Positions 1-5,203 of a stretch of DNA of 5,297 nucleotides are shown here, piece after piece. A program made the position numbers and the translations under genes. Origin of the DNA: DASWJQ01 sp036397095 (GTDB lineage Bacteria; Chloroflexota; Anaerolineae; Anaerolineales; E44-bin32); contig DASWJQ010000015.1 of assembly GCA_036397095.1 (NCBI GenBank), positions 1-5,297 on the forward strand. Direction: 5' to 3'. The notes below the pieces were generated by a model that was not told where the DNA came from, did no database searches, and was given only the letters and a program-made list of their open reading frames with translations. The first letter of the stretch is position 1; every line of letters starts with the position of its first letter.

Positions 1-2307
1 TTCGACCTGATCCAGCCCAAGCAAGGCGCCACTGAAAAAAAGATGGGGACAGGTGCCATAACTCTCCAACCGGGTCGGGCTCCAGATCGCCGTCGGACCA
101 AACCAATCGGACAACAATTTGTGCGCGGCCGAAAGGTCACCTTCGAAGACGGAACTGGCGCTGTCGGCGCTGCGGGCTTCGATGACCTGCCGGGCGCGGC
201 GCAACGGTTCGAGCCGCGGCGCCAGCGCCTCGAGGCTCTTGGGGAGCTTGCCGCGGCGGACCGCCAGGAAAGCCACCTCCTGCACCGAAGCTGCCTCAAC
301 GAGCGGCCGCGGATCCCCGCGCCGCACGAGCGGCACTTCGGATTCGGACAGGCCGATCAGCTGGCGCACCTCCGCCCAATAGGGCGAGGGTTCCCAGACT
401 TCGCCATCCTTGGCCAGGGTCGGCCGTGTGAGCAGCAGGTGACGGTCGGATCGGGTCACGGCCAGATAGAAATCGCCGGCCTGGCCACGGCCGAGACGCG
501 GCGTCAGGCCGAGCGCCGACCGTAATGTCTCGTTGATCACCGGATCGGGCCGTTCAATCGCCGGCAACTGCCCCTCGGACAGGCCGATCAGGGCGACATC
601 CTCAAATCGAAGCCCTGCGGAGTCCGGCAAGCCGACCACCATCAAGTTGCCCGCACGCCAATCGATTCGGGGACGGTAACGAGTGCGTTCGAGGGTGGCC
701 GTCAGGTCGCGGGCGAAGGCCTCAAAGGTCCATTCGGCGGGCCCGGCCACCTGCTCGGCCAAGACCAACGTCCGCAGCACCTCACGCAGCCGCAACATGG
801 CGTCGTGATCGTGCTGACCGGCGGCGCGTTCAAAGAAGTCGAAGCTGTCGAGCACGTCCTCCAGCCAGGCGACCCAGGCCGACAACGGCTGGGTTGGCCG
901 GACCTTCAGCCTATGCGCCAGTTGCTCCATGGCTCGCAAGAGTTCGGTCGCTGCCGCTGGTGAGGGTAAACCGGTGGAGCCAGGCTCATCGGCAGTCGGC
1001 TCCTCCTTCGGACTGGGCCGCTGCCCCAGGCTGGTAAGCGCATGCCGCCATTGTTCGATGCCGGCTACCACCTGTCCGGCGTAGGAGGCTGCTTCGAGCT
1101 GGGCAATCCGGGTTCCTTCGAGACCCAACGACTCGACATCCAAGTAGGGCGAGCGCAGGAGATCGAGGGTCAGCCCGCGCGGCCAATCACGCCGGACGAG
1201 GGCCAGCAAGTCCGTCACAACCACGATCGGGGGTGACTGCGCCATGGACAAACCGGCCTGGAGCCGCAATGGCAAGCCGAATTCGTTGGCCACCTCGACG
1301 ACCAGCGGCAAGTAGCGGTCGGACTCGGTCATCAACAACGCCATTTGGTCGAGCGGAACCCTGTGCCGGACATGGCGTGCTTTGAGCCAGCGGAGAGCTT
1401 CCTGAACCTCCTCCAGGGGTGAGCGGGCCGCCAGCAGCGAAATGGACTCACCCGGTTCCACGCCGACAAGCGGACGCTCGAACGCCGACTGCAAAGCCAC
1501 CAGTGGGGCCGGCAGCCGAACGGGACCCAGTATCTTGGTCGTGAGTTTGGGAAACCTGCGCGCCAGCTCACGCTGCGTGGTGGCAAACCGTTGCAGCGCC
1601 CGTCCCGGCGGTTCCGCCGAACCGGGCAGCGTCAGGATCATTTCGAGGCCGTCCAGATCCATCGCCTGGAGCAGGTCCAACTCGACCGGCTTGAATGCGG
1701 CGAAACCATCCACCACCAGCAGGCCCAACGCAAGCGCAAATTCGGGCTGGCTGCGCAGCACCTTGGCGGCGCGATGCGTTAGGCCAGCGTCATCATCCCA
1801 GTCGATCGCTTGGAGCTGGTCAACATACTGCCGGTAGACGGCGGCCAGGTCCACCAGCCCAGGCTGTGGCCCAGCCGCCTGCAACAACCCTTCGGGGGAT
1901 ACACCGGCCCAACGCAGCTCGCTGATACGCTCCGCCAACATGTGGGAGAGACCGGGCGTACCGGCGATGGCGCCAAAATGAATCAGCTGATCCGTTTGGC
2001 GAAGGGCCAGCAGCGCGCTGGAGACCAGCTTGAGCTGCACCGGCAAGCCGGCGCGCGGCCGTTGTTGGCCGGCGCGGATGAGGACATCTTCGACGAGCGC
2101 CGGCAGCGTTTCGACACGGATGCCGAGGGCACCCCGGGCGGCCGCCAGTTGTCGGCGAAACGCCACGACCTGCGCCCGATCGGGCAGGATGGCCCAGGCA
2201 GTCGCCAGCTCCGAGCTTTGGGCATGGGCCAGCAACGCCTGGAGACAGGCGTGGGACTTGCCGCTGGCGGCGGGGCCACTGAGCAGGGTGACTGGCACGC
2301 GACCCAT
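1..2307 (-). CDS. addB: AddB-like ATP-dependent helicase/deoxyribonuclease subunit B (3' end cut by window edge)
   Basis: The frame is open for 769 codons from the ATG at 2307 to the left edge. The product resembles the AddB/RexB subunit of the AddAB complex, which resects double-strand breaks and recognises Chi-type sites for RecA-dependent repair. What I see: a Walker A motif GPAASGKS at residues 11-18; an AddB-type VVDGF segment near 198-202; a UvrD-like GLSEGQLP at 575-582; a motif-VI-like AVTRS at 616-620; and Y750-x2-C753-P-x2-FF near the cut end. In AddB the equivalent cysteine is the first of four iron-sulfur ligands around the nuclease. The other three and the PD-(D/E)XK catalytic residues would lie off the left edge; full AddB proteins are usually about 1,000-1,160 residues. 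A linker rich in Pro, Ser and Glu lies near residues 415-440. A TAA codon directly precedes the ATG, which fixes the start; the ribosome binding site is weak (GTGAAG). An AddA partner is expected downstream, outside the window. Family assignment is firm; AddB versus another PD-(D/E)XK helicase-like protein is less so. Confidence 0.82.
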   Translation of the reverse strand, partial: MGRVPVTLLSGPAASGKSHACLQALLAHAQSSELATAWAILPDRAQVVAFRRQLAAARGALGIRVETLPALVEDVLIRAGQQRPRAGLPVQLKLVSSALLALRQTDQLIHFGAIAGTPGLSHMLAERISELRWAGVSPEGLLQAAGPQPGLVDLAAVYRQYVDQLQAIDWDDDAGLTHRAAKVLRSQPEFALALGLLVVDGFAAFKPVELDLLQAMDLDGLEMILTLPGSAEPPGRALQRFATTQRELARRFPKLTTKILGPVRLPAPLVALQSAFERPLVGVEPGESISLLAARSPLEEVQEALRWLKARHVRHRVPLDQMALLMTESDRYLPLVVEVANEFGLPLRLQAGLSMAQSPPIVVVTDLLALVRRDWPRGLTLDLLRSPYLDVESLGLEGTRIAQLEAASYAGQVVAGIEQWRHALTSLGQRPSPKEEPTADEPGSTGLPSPAAATELLRAMEQLAHRLKVRPTQPLSAWVAWLEDVLDSFDFFERAAGQHDHDAMLRLREVLRTLVLAEQVAGPAEWTFEAFARDLTATLERTRYRPRIDWRAGNLMVVGLPDSAGLRFEDVALIGLSEGQLPAIERPDPVINETLRSALGLTPRLGRGQAGDFYLAVTRSDRHLLLTRPTLAKDGEVWEPSPYWAEVRQLIGLSESEVPLVRRGDPRPLVEAASVQEVAFLAVRRGKLPKSLEALAPRLEPLRRARQVIEARSADSASSVFEGDLSAAHKLLSDWFGPTAIWSPTRLESYGTCPHLFFSGALLGLDQVE

Positions 2308-2322
2308 TTAACTTCACGTGGT

Positions 2323-2338
2323 GGCTTGGGCGCAAGCC
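2323..2338 (-). repeat. Intercistronic hairpin just upstream of addB-like gene
   Basis: A perfect inverted repeat has 6-bp arms (GGCTTG at 2323-2328, CAAGCC at 2333-2338) and a 4-nt loop. It sits 15 nt before the AddB-like start codon, in the 55-bp gap after the phosphatase stop. No U-rich tract follows on the minus strand, so it is not a standard intrinsic terminator. It could affect mRNA stability or translation of the next gene. The structure is seen; the role is inference. Confidence 0.4.
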
Positions 2339-2339
2339 G

Positions 2340-2362
2340 GCCTGCTCAGCAAGGTGGCAGGC
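2340..2362 (-). repeat. Hairpin abutting the phosphatase stop codon
   Basis: Arms GCCTGC (2340-2345) and GCAGGC (2357-2362) are perfectly complementary across an 11-nt loop that contains a smaller TGCT/AGCA match. The repeat begins at the first base after the phosphatase TGA and is followed 1 nt later by a second hairpin. Such tandem structures between cistrons can be mRNA-processing or 3'-protecting elements. There is no poly-U tail. Confidence 0.4.
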
Positions 2363-2902
2363 TCAGTCGGTCTGATTGCGTGGGTCGAGCTCAAGCCAAT
2401 CGAGGACGAAGCGGCGTTGGGCGTCGGTTTCCGGCGATCGGTCCCCGAGCAACCCAGCCGAGCGGCGCAGCCTGGCGAGCTCGTCGAGCGCCGCCTGGCC
2501 CGACCCCAGTCGCCGGGCCAACCAGCACCCAACGACAGTGCCCGTCCGGCCCAGGCCGGCATGGCAATGGACGTACACCACGTGATCCTGCTCCAGGGCG
2601 TCGTCAATTGCCTCCAGGGTCATGGCCATGGCTTGCGGCGAAGCCAGGCCCATGTCGGGGATAGGATGGTGGACAATCACGGCCGGCTGACCCTTGGAGC
2701 CCGTCTCAACGGGGTCCGGTTGGTAGGCTTCGAGACCATACTCGCCGGATTCCGTCAGGTTGACAAAACAGTTGACGCCGGCAGCAAGCAGGATTTCGAC
2801 CCCTGACTTTGCTTGGCCCAGGCGCGGCAGCGCCGGATGCATTCCGGCCGCCAAACGGCCGGGCACAATCCAGTACGAACCTTCCATCGGTGGTCTCATC
2901 AC
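2363..2902 (-). CDS. Dual-specificity / tyrosine phosphatase, Cdc14-like signature
   Basis: This is a 179-residue cysteine-based phosphatase, probably cytoplasmic, that would remove phosphate from Tyr, Ser or Thr, or from a small phosphorylated substrate. The active-site loop HCHAGLGRTG spans residues 112-121, with nucleophile C113 and phosphate-binding R119 (CX5R). D83 in the IPDMG segment, 30 residues earlier, is the likely general acid. The N-terminal WIVPGRLAAG (11-20) is typical of small bacterial DSPs, and the HCxAGLGRTG form recalls Cdc14/KAP-type enzymes. No signal peptide or membrane segment is visible. Length fits a single-domain enzyme. The start is ambiguous: GTG at 2902 sits 7 nt after an AGGA, and the adjacent ATG at 2899 sits 10 nt after it, giving 179 or 178 residues. 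It lies between the VOC and AddB-like genes on the same strand. The substrate cannot be told from the sequence. Confidence 0.88.
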   Translation of the reverse strand: MMRPPMEGSYWIVPGRLAAGMHPALPRLGQAKSGVEILLAAGVNCFVNLTESGEYGLEAYQPDPVETGSKGQPAVIVHHPIPDMGLASPQAMAMTLEAIDDALEQDHVVYVHCHAGLGRTGTVVGCWLARRLGSGQAALDELARLRRSAGLLGDRSPETDAQRRFVLDWLELDPRNQTD

Positions 2903-3055
2903 GGACAGATCCTAGGGTCGGCCAATGCGTCAGGCTGCAATGCGGCGATTGCCAAAGCCGCTTTGGATTGTTGGGTGGCGGCAGGGACCGGCGCGCCGGC
3001 CTGCCCATTTCCCGATGGCAGCCTGCTGGACGATCCGGCTCGCACCCGAATTGGA
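2903..3055 (-). other. 153-bp spacer with two inverted repeats, no gene
   Basis: This gap between the VOC stop and the phosphatase start holds no coding frame I trust. It contains CCAAAG-ccg-CTTTGG (2952-2966, 6-bp stem, 3-nt loop) and a longer palindromic block at 2980-3005. In the latter, GGCAGG pairs with CCTGCC around the self-complementary CCGGCGCGCCGG, with a 2-nt bulge. Neither is followed by a U-run on the minus strand, so a classical terminator is not supported. I see no convincing -35/-10 pair for the phosphatase. An AGGA near 2910-2913 is its probable ribosome binding site. Confidence 0.45.
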
Positions 3056-3415
3056 CTAAGAGCCGGCCGAGGTGTACAGCGCCATCCGGTTGCCGGCCGG
3101 ATCGCTGAATTCAGCGTACCAGCCAATCCCTGGGATTTCTACCTTGGGCTTGATGGTCTTGCCGCCTTCGGCTTCGATCTTGGCCAGGCTAGCCTCAATA
3201 TCGTCCGTGTCCAAGTACACGATCACCTCACCGGCGTTGTAGCTGTCCCCAATGGTGACAAACCCACCGCCCGGCCCACCTTCGGCGGTAAACATATGAT
3301 AGTCAAACGAACCATCATGGGTGATGTCCCAGCCTAAGGCCTGCTTGTAGAACTTTGCCGATTTGGCCGGGTCACGGGCCGGGATTTCGACGTGCACGAT
3401 CGGATGCGGCTTCAT
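3056..3415 (-). CDS. VOC family (glyoxalase/bleomycin-resistance fold) protein
   Basis: A 119-residue protein of the vicinal oxygen chelate superfamily, built from two beta-alpha-beta-beta-beta modules (about residues 5-55 and 62-116). The first module opens with IVHVEIP (6-12), followed by DPAKSAKFY and ALGW. The second ends with the typical F-SDPAGN-RMALY segment (103-114). Of the usual metal ligands, H8 and perhaps E10 are present. The acidic residue often found in the last strand is replaced by small or hydrophobic residues, so metal-dependent catalysis is doubtful. This resembles the stand-alone bacterial VOC proteins of unknown substrate rather than true lactoylglutathione lyase. The ATG at 3415 is well supported by an AGGAGG 6 nt upstream. 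It is the first gene of the minus-strand run and has its own strong promoter, diverging from the CAP-LysM gene. Fold assignment is firm; substrate unknown. Confidence 0.9.
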   Translation of the reverse strand: MKPHPIVHVEIPARDPAKSAKFYKQALGWDITHDGSFDYHMFTAEGGPGGGFVTIGDSYNAGEVIVYLDTDDIEASLAKIEAEGGKTIKPKVEIPGIGWYAEFSDPAGNRMALYTSAGS

Positions 3416-3421
3416 GGCTCT

Positions 3422-3427
3422 CCTCCT
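3422..3427 (-). promoter_or_regulatory. Strong ribosome binding site of VOC gene
   Basis: On the minus strand a perfect AGGAGG lies 6 nt before the ATG at 3415. It decides the start and predicts efficient translation, in contrast to the weak or absent Shine-Dalgarno sites of the AddB-like and CAP-LysM genes. Confidence 0.88.
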
Positions 3428-3444
3428 GATTGGACCAGGATCCT

Positions 3445-3473
3445 ATCATAGAACATCTGTGCTACTGTGTCAA
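3445..3473 (-). promoter_or_regulatory. Sigma-70-type promoter for VOC gene (and possibly the downstream genes)
   Basis: Read on the minus strand, a perfect -35 TTGACA (3468-3473) is followed by an exact 17-nt spacer and a -10 TATGAT (3445-3450, five of six consensus bases). Transcription should begin near 3438, giving a leader of about 23 nt that contains the AGGAGG site. This is the clearest promoter in the window. Assignment to housekeeping sigma is inference from consensus. Confidence 0.82.
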
Positions 3474-3508
3474 GCAATGACAGCCTACCCCACGACGATC
3501 TTTGGCTG

Positions 3509-3517
3509 TGGGATAAT
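3509..3517 (+). promoter_or_regulatory. Extended -10 promoter for CAP-LysM gene, predicting leaderless mRNA
   Basis: TG at 3509-3510, one spacer base, then GATAAT (3512-3517, five of six to TATAAT) form an extended -10 element. No good -35 lies 16-18 nt upstream, which an extended -10 can compensate. Counting from the -10, the start of transcription falls at 3524-3525, on or next to the A of the ATG at 3525. No Shine-Dalgarno sequence precedes that ATG, consistent with leaderless translation. A single motif in a GC-rich region can arise by chance, so confidence is moderate. Confidence 0.5.
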
Positions 3518-3524
3518 CGCGGTC

Positions 3525-4505
3525 ATGCGCCCTCCTGGGTATTCGCCAGTCCGCACTCGCTGGCTGCTGTTGCTTGGAATGCTCGCCGGCTTGGTTGGCC
3601 TGGCCGCCGCCGACCAGCCGGCTCCGTCCTCCCGGGCGGCCGAGCTGATTGCCGAGGTCAACGCCTTGCGGGCGGCCAACGGACTCGATCCCTATGTGGT
3701 TGACCCGATCTTGATGGCGGTCGCCCAAGCCCAGAACGACTGGCGTATCTCGGCCGGGGTAACGACGCACTCCGGGCCAGACGGCTCGCGGCCGCGGGAC
3801 CGGGCGATCGCCGCCGGCTACGGCGCCGGGTCAACAGTGTTCATCTCCGAGAATATCGTCGATGGTAGCGGACTGACGCCGGCCGAAGCCGTCCAGTGGT
3901 GGACCGGTGATGCTCCCCACCTGAACACAATGCTCGGCGAAAACTACCGGGATGTCGGGGCGGGCGCCGGTGAGTCCGGTGGGGTCTGGCGCTACACACT
4001 CATGGCGGGCTATGTCGCCGGCGGGCTGTCGGCCGGCAGCGCAGACAGCAGTCTCGGCATCGGCAGTGTGGGCGCCGGCAGTGGGCCGGCTTTCATCGTC
4101 GGCACATCAACGCCAGCAGGCGACGGTTCGGTGACGCACATTGTTGAGGCGGGCCAAACGATGTGGACGATCGCCGCCATTTATGGCGTCGACTTGAACG
4201 AATTGCTGGCGCTCAACGGATTCAACACCACGCCGATACTGCAGGTCGGCGATCAAATCCTGGTCCAGCCGGCGCACACGGCCACGCCGACCGAGGCGCC
4301 ATCCGCGACCGGCACACCCTCCCCCCGGCCGAGTGCCACCCTCACGCCGGCGCCAACCGACCCGCCGGCGACGGAGACGGCTGAACCCGCCTTCGAGCTT
4401 TCGGTGCCTGACCTCGGCGGCACGCCGCTCAGCACGGCGCTGATGGTGGCAGGTGGATTGTTGCTGGTGATCGGAGTGGTGGCAGCGCTGCGCAGCCGCG
4501 GATAG
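3525..4505 (+). CDS. Secreted CAP/SCP-domain protein with LysM domain and C-terminal membrane anchor
   Basis: A 326-residue surface protein. Residues 1-29 form a signal peptide (basic RTR, a hydrophobic Leu-rich core, AAA before D30). Residues about 36-165 are a CAP (SCP/YkwD-like) domain: H82 in THSGPDG, E109 in SENI, the tpAEAVQWW helix, H132 in PHLNTML, and a late ENYRDVGAG; H82, E109 and H132 match conserved cavity positions. A Gly/Ser linker follows, then a LysM peptidoglycan-binding domain at 203-249 (HIVEAGQTMWTIA, LNELLALNG, VGDQILV). Residues 250-290 are a Thr/Pro-rich stalk, and 304-322 a transmembrane helix followed by RSRG, predicting a C-terminal anchor with the domains outside. 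The likely role is in the cell envelope, bound to peptidoglycan; enzymatic activity of bacterial CAP domains is mostly unknown. The frame is open upstream to 3363, but only the ATG at 3525 gives a proper signal peptide and matches the -10 position. It diverges from the VOC gene. Confidence 0.9.
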   Translation: MRPPGYSPVRTRWLLLLGMLAGLVGLAAADQPAPSSRAAELIAEVNALRAANGLDPYVVDPILMAVAQAQNDWRISAGVTTHSGPDGSRPRDRAIAAGYGAGSTVFISENIVDGSGLTPAEAVQWWTGDAPHLNTMLGENYRDVGAGAGESGGVWRYTLMAGYVAGGLSAGSADSSLGIGSVGAGSGPAFIVGTSTPAGDGSVTHIVEAGQTMWTIAAIYGVDLNELLALNGFNTTPILQVGDQILVQPAHTATPTEAPSATGTPSPRPSATLTPAPTDPPATETAEPAFELSVPDLGGTPLSTALMVAGGLLLVIGVVAALRSRG

Positions 4506-4507
4506 CG

Positions 4508-4524
4508 GCCGGCTTACGGCCGGC
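4508..4524 (+). repeat. Hairpin after the CAP-LysM stop codon, possible weak terminator
   Basis: GCCGGC (4508-4513) and GCCGGC (4519-4524) are self-complementary arms around a 5-nt TTACG loop. The hairpin starts 3 nt after the TAG. The all-GC stem and position suit a transcription terminator, but the following bases are ACCCGC rather than a T-run, so termination would be inefficient or factor-dependent. Confidence 0.4.
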
Positions 4525-4737
4525 ACCCGCTACACCACAGGTTGGCGACCCCCCAAAGATTCACAAAACAACCAAGAGCGTTTGTGGGGCAGTCACGCGC
4601 AGGGTTCCCGAAGAACTTGGCCCAGCAGCCAGATTCCAGATCGCGGCGGCCTTGTGGGCGGAGTGCTTCGCGTTGGAGCGCAGAAGAAGCAGGGATCAAC
4701 TTGGGGAGCGTGGTGACGGGTGATTGCGGAATGAGAG

Positions 4738-4844
4738 GTGGGAGTGGAGATTAGGGATTGGGGCTAGGGGCAATCGATCCGTAAGAGGGGAGTCGAAACT
4801 CGAAACGACAACGACCATAGATTGGTGAACCGTGGGAGTGGAGA
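4738..4844 (+). repeat. 13-bp direct repeat pair
   Basis: GTGGGAGTGGAGA occurs perfectly at 4738-4750 and again at 4832-4844, 94 bp apart. The sequence between and after shows no extended similarity. The repeats may be relics of a small duplication or of low-complexity purine-rich sequence. Confidence 0.5.
4740..4770 (+). other. G-run cluster, candidate G-quadruplex
   Basis: Four G-runs lie on the plus strand: GGG at 4740-4742, GGG at 4754-4756, GGGG at 4760-4763 and GGGG at 4767-4770. The last three are separated by 3-nt loops; the first loop is 11 nt. This could form a quadruplex, though the long first loop makes it only moderately stable. Function unknown. Confidence 0.3.
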
Positions 4845-4931
4845 CCCGCGCAACCCAAAGGGGAATCTCGGCGGACGAAGTCTGAAGAGCGTTGAGAGGG
4901 GGTCTGGGTGCATTACAGAGCCGCCCCCAGG

Positions 4932-4953
4932 GCTCCCCCCTTGAGGGGGGAGC
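4932..4953. repeat. Perfect GC-rich palindrome, REP-like
   Basis: GCTCCCCCC (4932-4940), loop TTGA (4941-4944) and GGGGGGAGC (4945-4953) give a 9-bp perfect stem with a 4-nt loop. It lies in a wider C-run/G-run context (GCCCCCAGG before, a GGGGGG run after). Such short C/G-rich intergenic palindromes are commonly dispersed in many copies, like REP elements. No T-run follows on either strand, so an intrinsic terminator is unlikely. Copy number cannot be seen here. Confidence 0.55.
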
Positions 4954-4994
4954 TGCATGGGGGGAGATAGATAGAAGACTTGGGCCTCGGCCCC

Positions 4995-5136
4995 AGATGG
5001 GTGCGAACTGTCTACATTGCCGGGAAGGGAACATGCGTCGTCAGCTGCAAACCGTTTCCATCCCCTTTGATGGTGGGTTGCAGGCACGCGTAGAGATGCG
5101 AAGGCATTCCCTTCAGTTAAAGATGGGGGCGAACTG
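4995..5136. repeat. Direct-repeat-flanked module with nested stems
   Basis: A 16-bp sequence AGATGGG(T/G)GCGAACTG occurs at 4995-5010 and 5121-5136 with one mismatch (5002 versus 5128). Between them is a nested fold. The outer stem pairs GAAGGGAA (5024-5031) and TGC (5034-5036), with a 2-nt bulge, to GCA (5104-5106) and TTCCCTTC (5107-5114). The inner stem pairs CTGCAA (5045-5050) with TTGCAG (5078-5083), extended by CC/GG, and closes with CCATC/GATGG (5058-5062 with 5069-5073) around a CCCTTT loop. A competing small hairpin GAAGG/CCTTC (5100-5114) overlaps the right outer arm. It could be a small mobile or dispersed repeat, a structured RNA, or chance complementarity. No known RNA family is recognised. 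Confidence 0.45.
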
Positions 5137-5203
5137 GCTGGACCGAGGAGGTAGGCGGATGCCGCGCAACCGGCGCAAGGATCCCCAGGGGGGCAAAAGG
5201 GGG

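Larger units (their letters stand above)
4506..5203. other. About 700-bp intergenic region without a supported gene
   Basis: No frame here has convincing protein character. Open frames exist on both strands, including a 162-codon minus-strand one at 4764-5252. Their translations are Pro/Ser/Arg/Gly-rich without domains, as expected from GC-rich non-coding DNA. The first part (about 4525-4700) shows nothing I can name. From about 4730 on the plus strand is G/purine-rich and carries short direct repeats, a G-run cluster, a strong hairpin and a nested stem structure, listed separately. It separates the CAP-LysM gene from a converging minus-strand gene at the right edge. Confidence 0.6.

Noticed and set aside
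43..525. Plus-strand open frame of 160 codons
   Set aside because: Antisense shadow of the AddB-like gene; the minus strand carries recognisable helicase and iron-sulfur motifs at the same place.
1820..2335. Minus-strand open frame of 171 codons in another frame
   Set aside because: Overlaps the AddB-like N-terminus, including its Walker A region; Arg/Pro/Ala-rich frame shadow.
1810..2664. Plus-strand open frame of 284 codons
   Set aside because: Antisense to both the AddB-like and phosphatase genes; translation is Gln/Arg/Gly-rich with no domain.
2318..2806. Plus-strand open frame of 162 codons
   Set aside because: Antisense to the phosphatase, whose CX5R loop and general acid make the minus strand the real gene.
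3437..3444. AGGATCCT palindrome at the predicted VOC transcription start
   Set aside because: Only 8 bp, too short to claim as an operator without a second copy or conservation.
3477..3482. ATGACA as a -35 box for the plus-strand CAP-LysM promoter
   Set aside because: It lies 29 bp from the GATAAT element, well beyond a workable 16-18 bp spacer.
3363..3524. Upstream extension of the CAP-LysM frame by 54 codons
   Set aside because: It overlaps the VOC start and promoter, has no ribosome binding site and would bury the signal peptide; the ATG at 3525 fits better.
4514..4699. Minus-strand 61-codon Cys-containing open frame
   Set aside because: TTG start, five cysteines but no regular zinc-binding spacing beyond a terminal CxxC, and it overlaps the hairpin after the CAP-LysM gene; not supportable as a gene.
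4542..4754. Plus-strand 70-codon basic open frame
   Set aside because: TTG start, no ribosome binding site, Arg/Ser-rich, no recognised motif.
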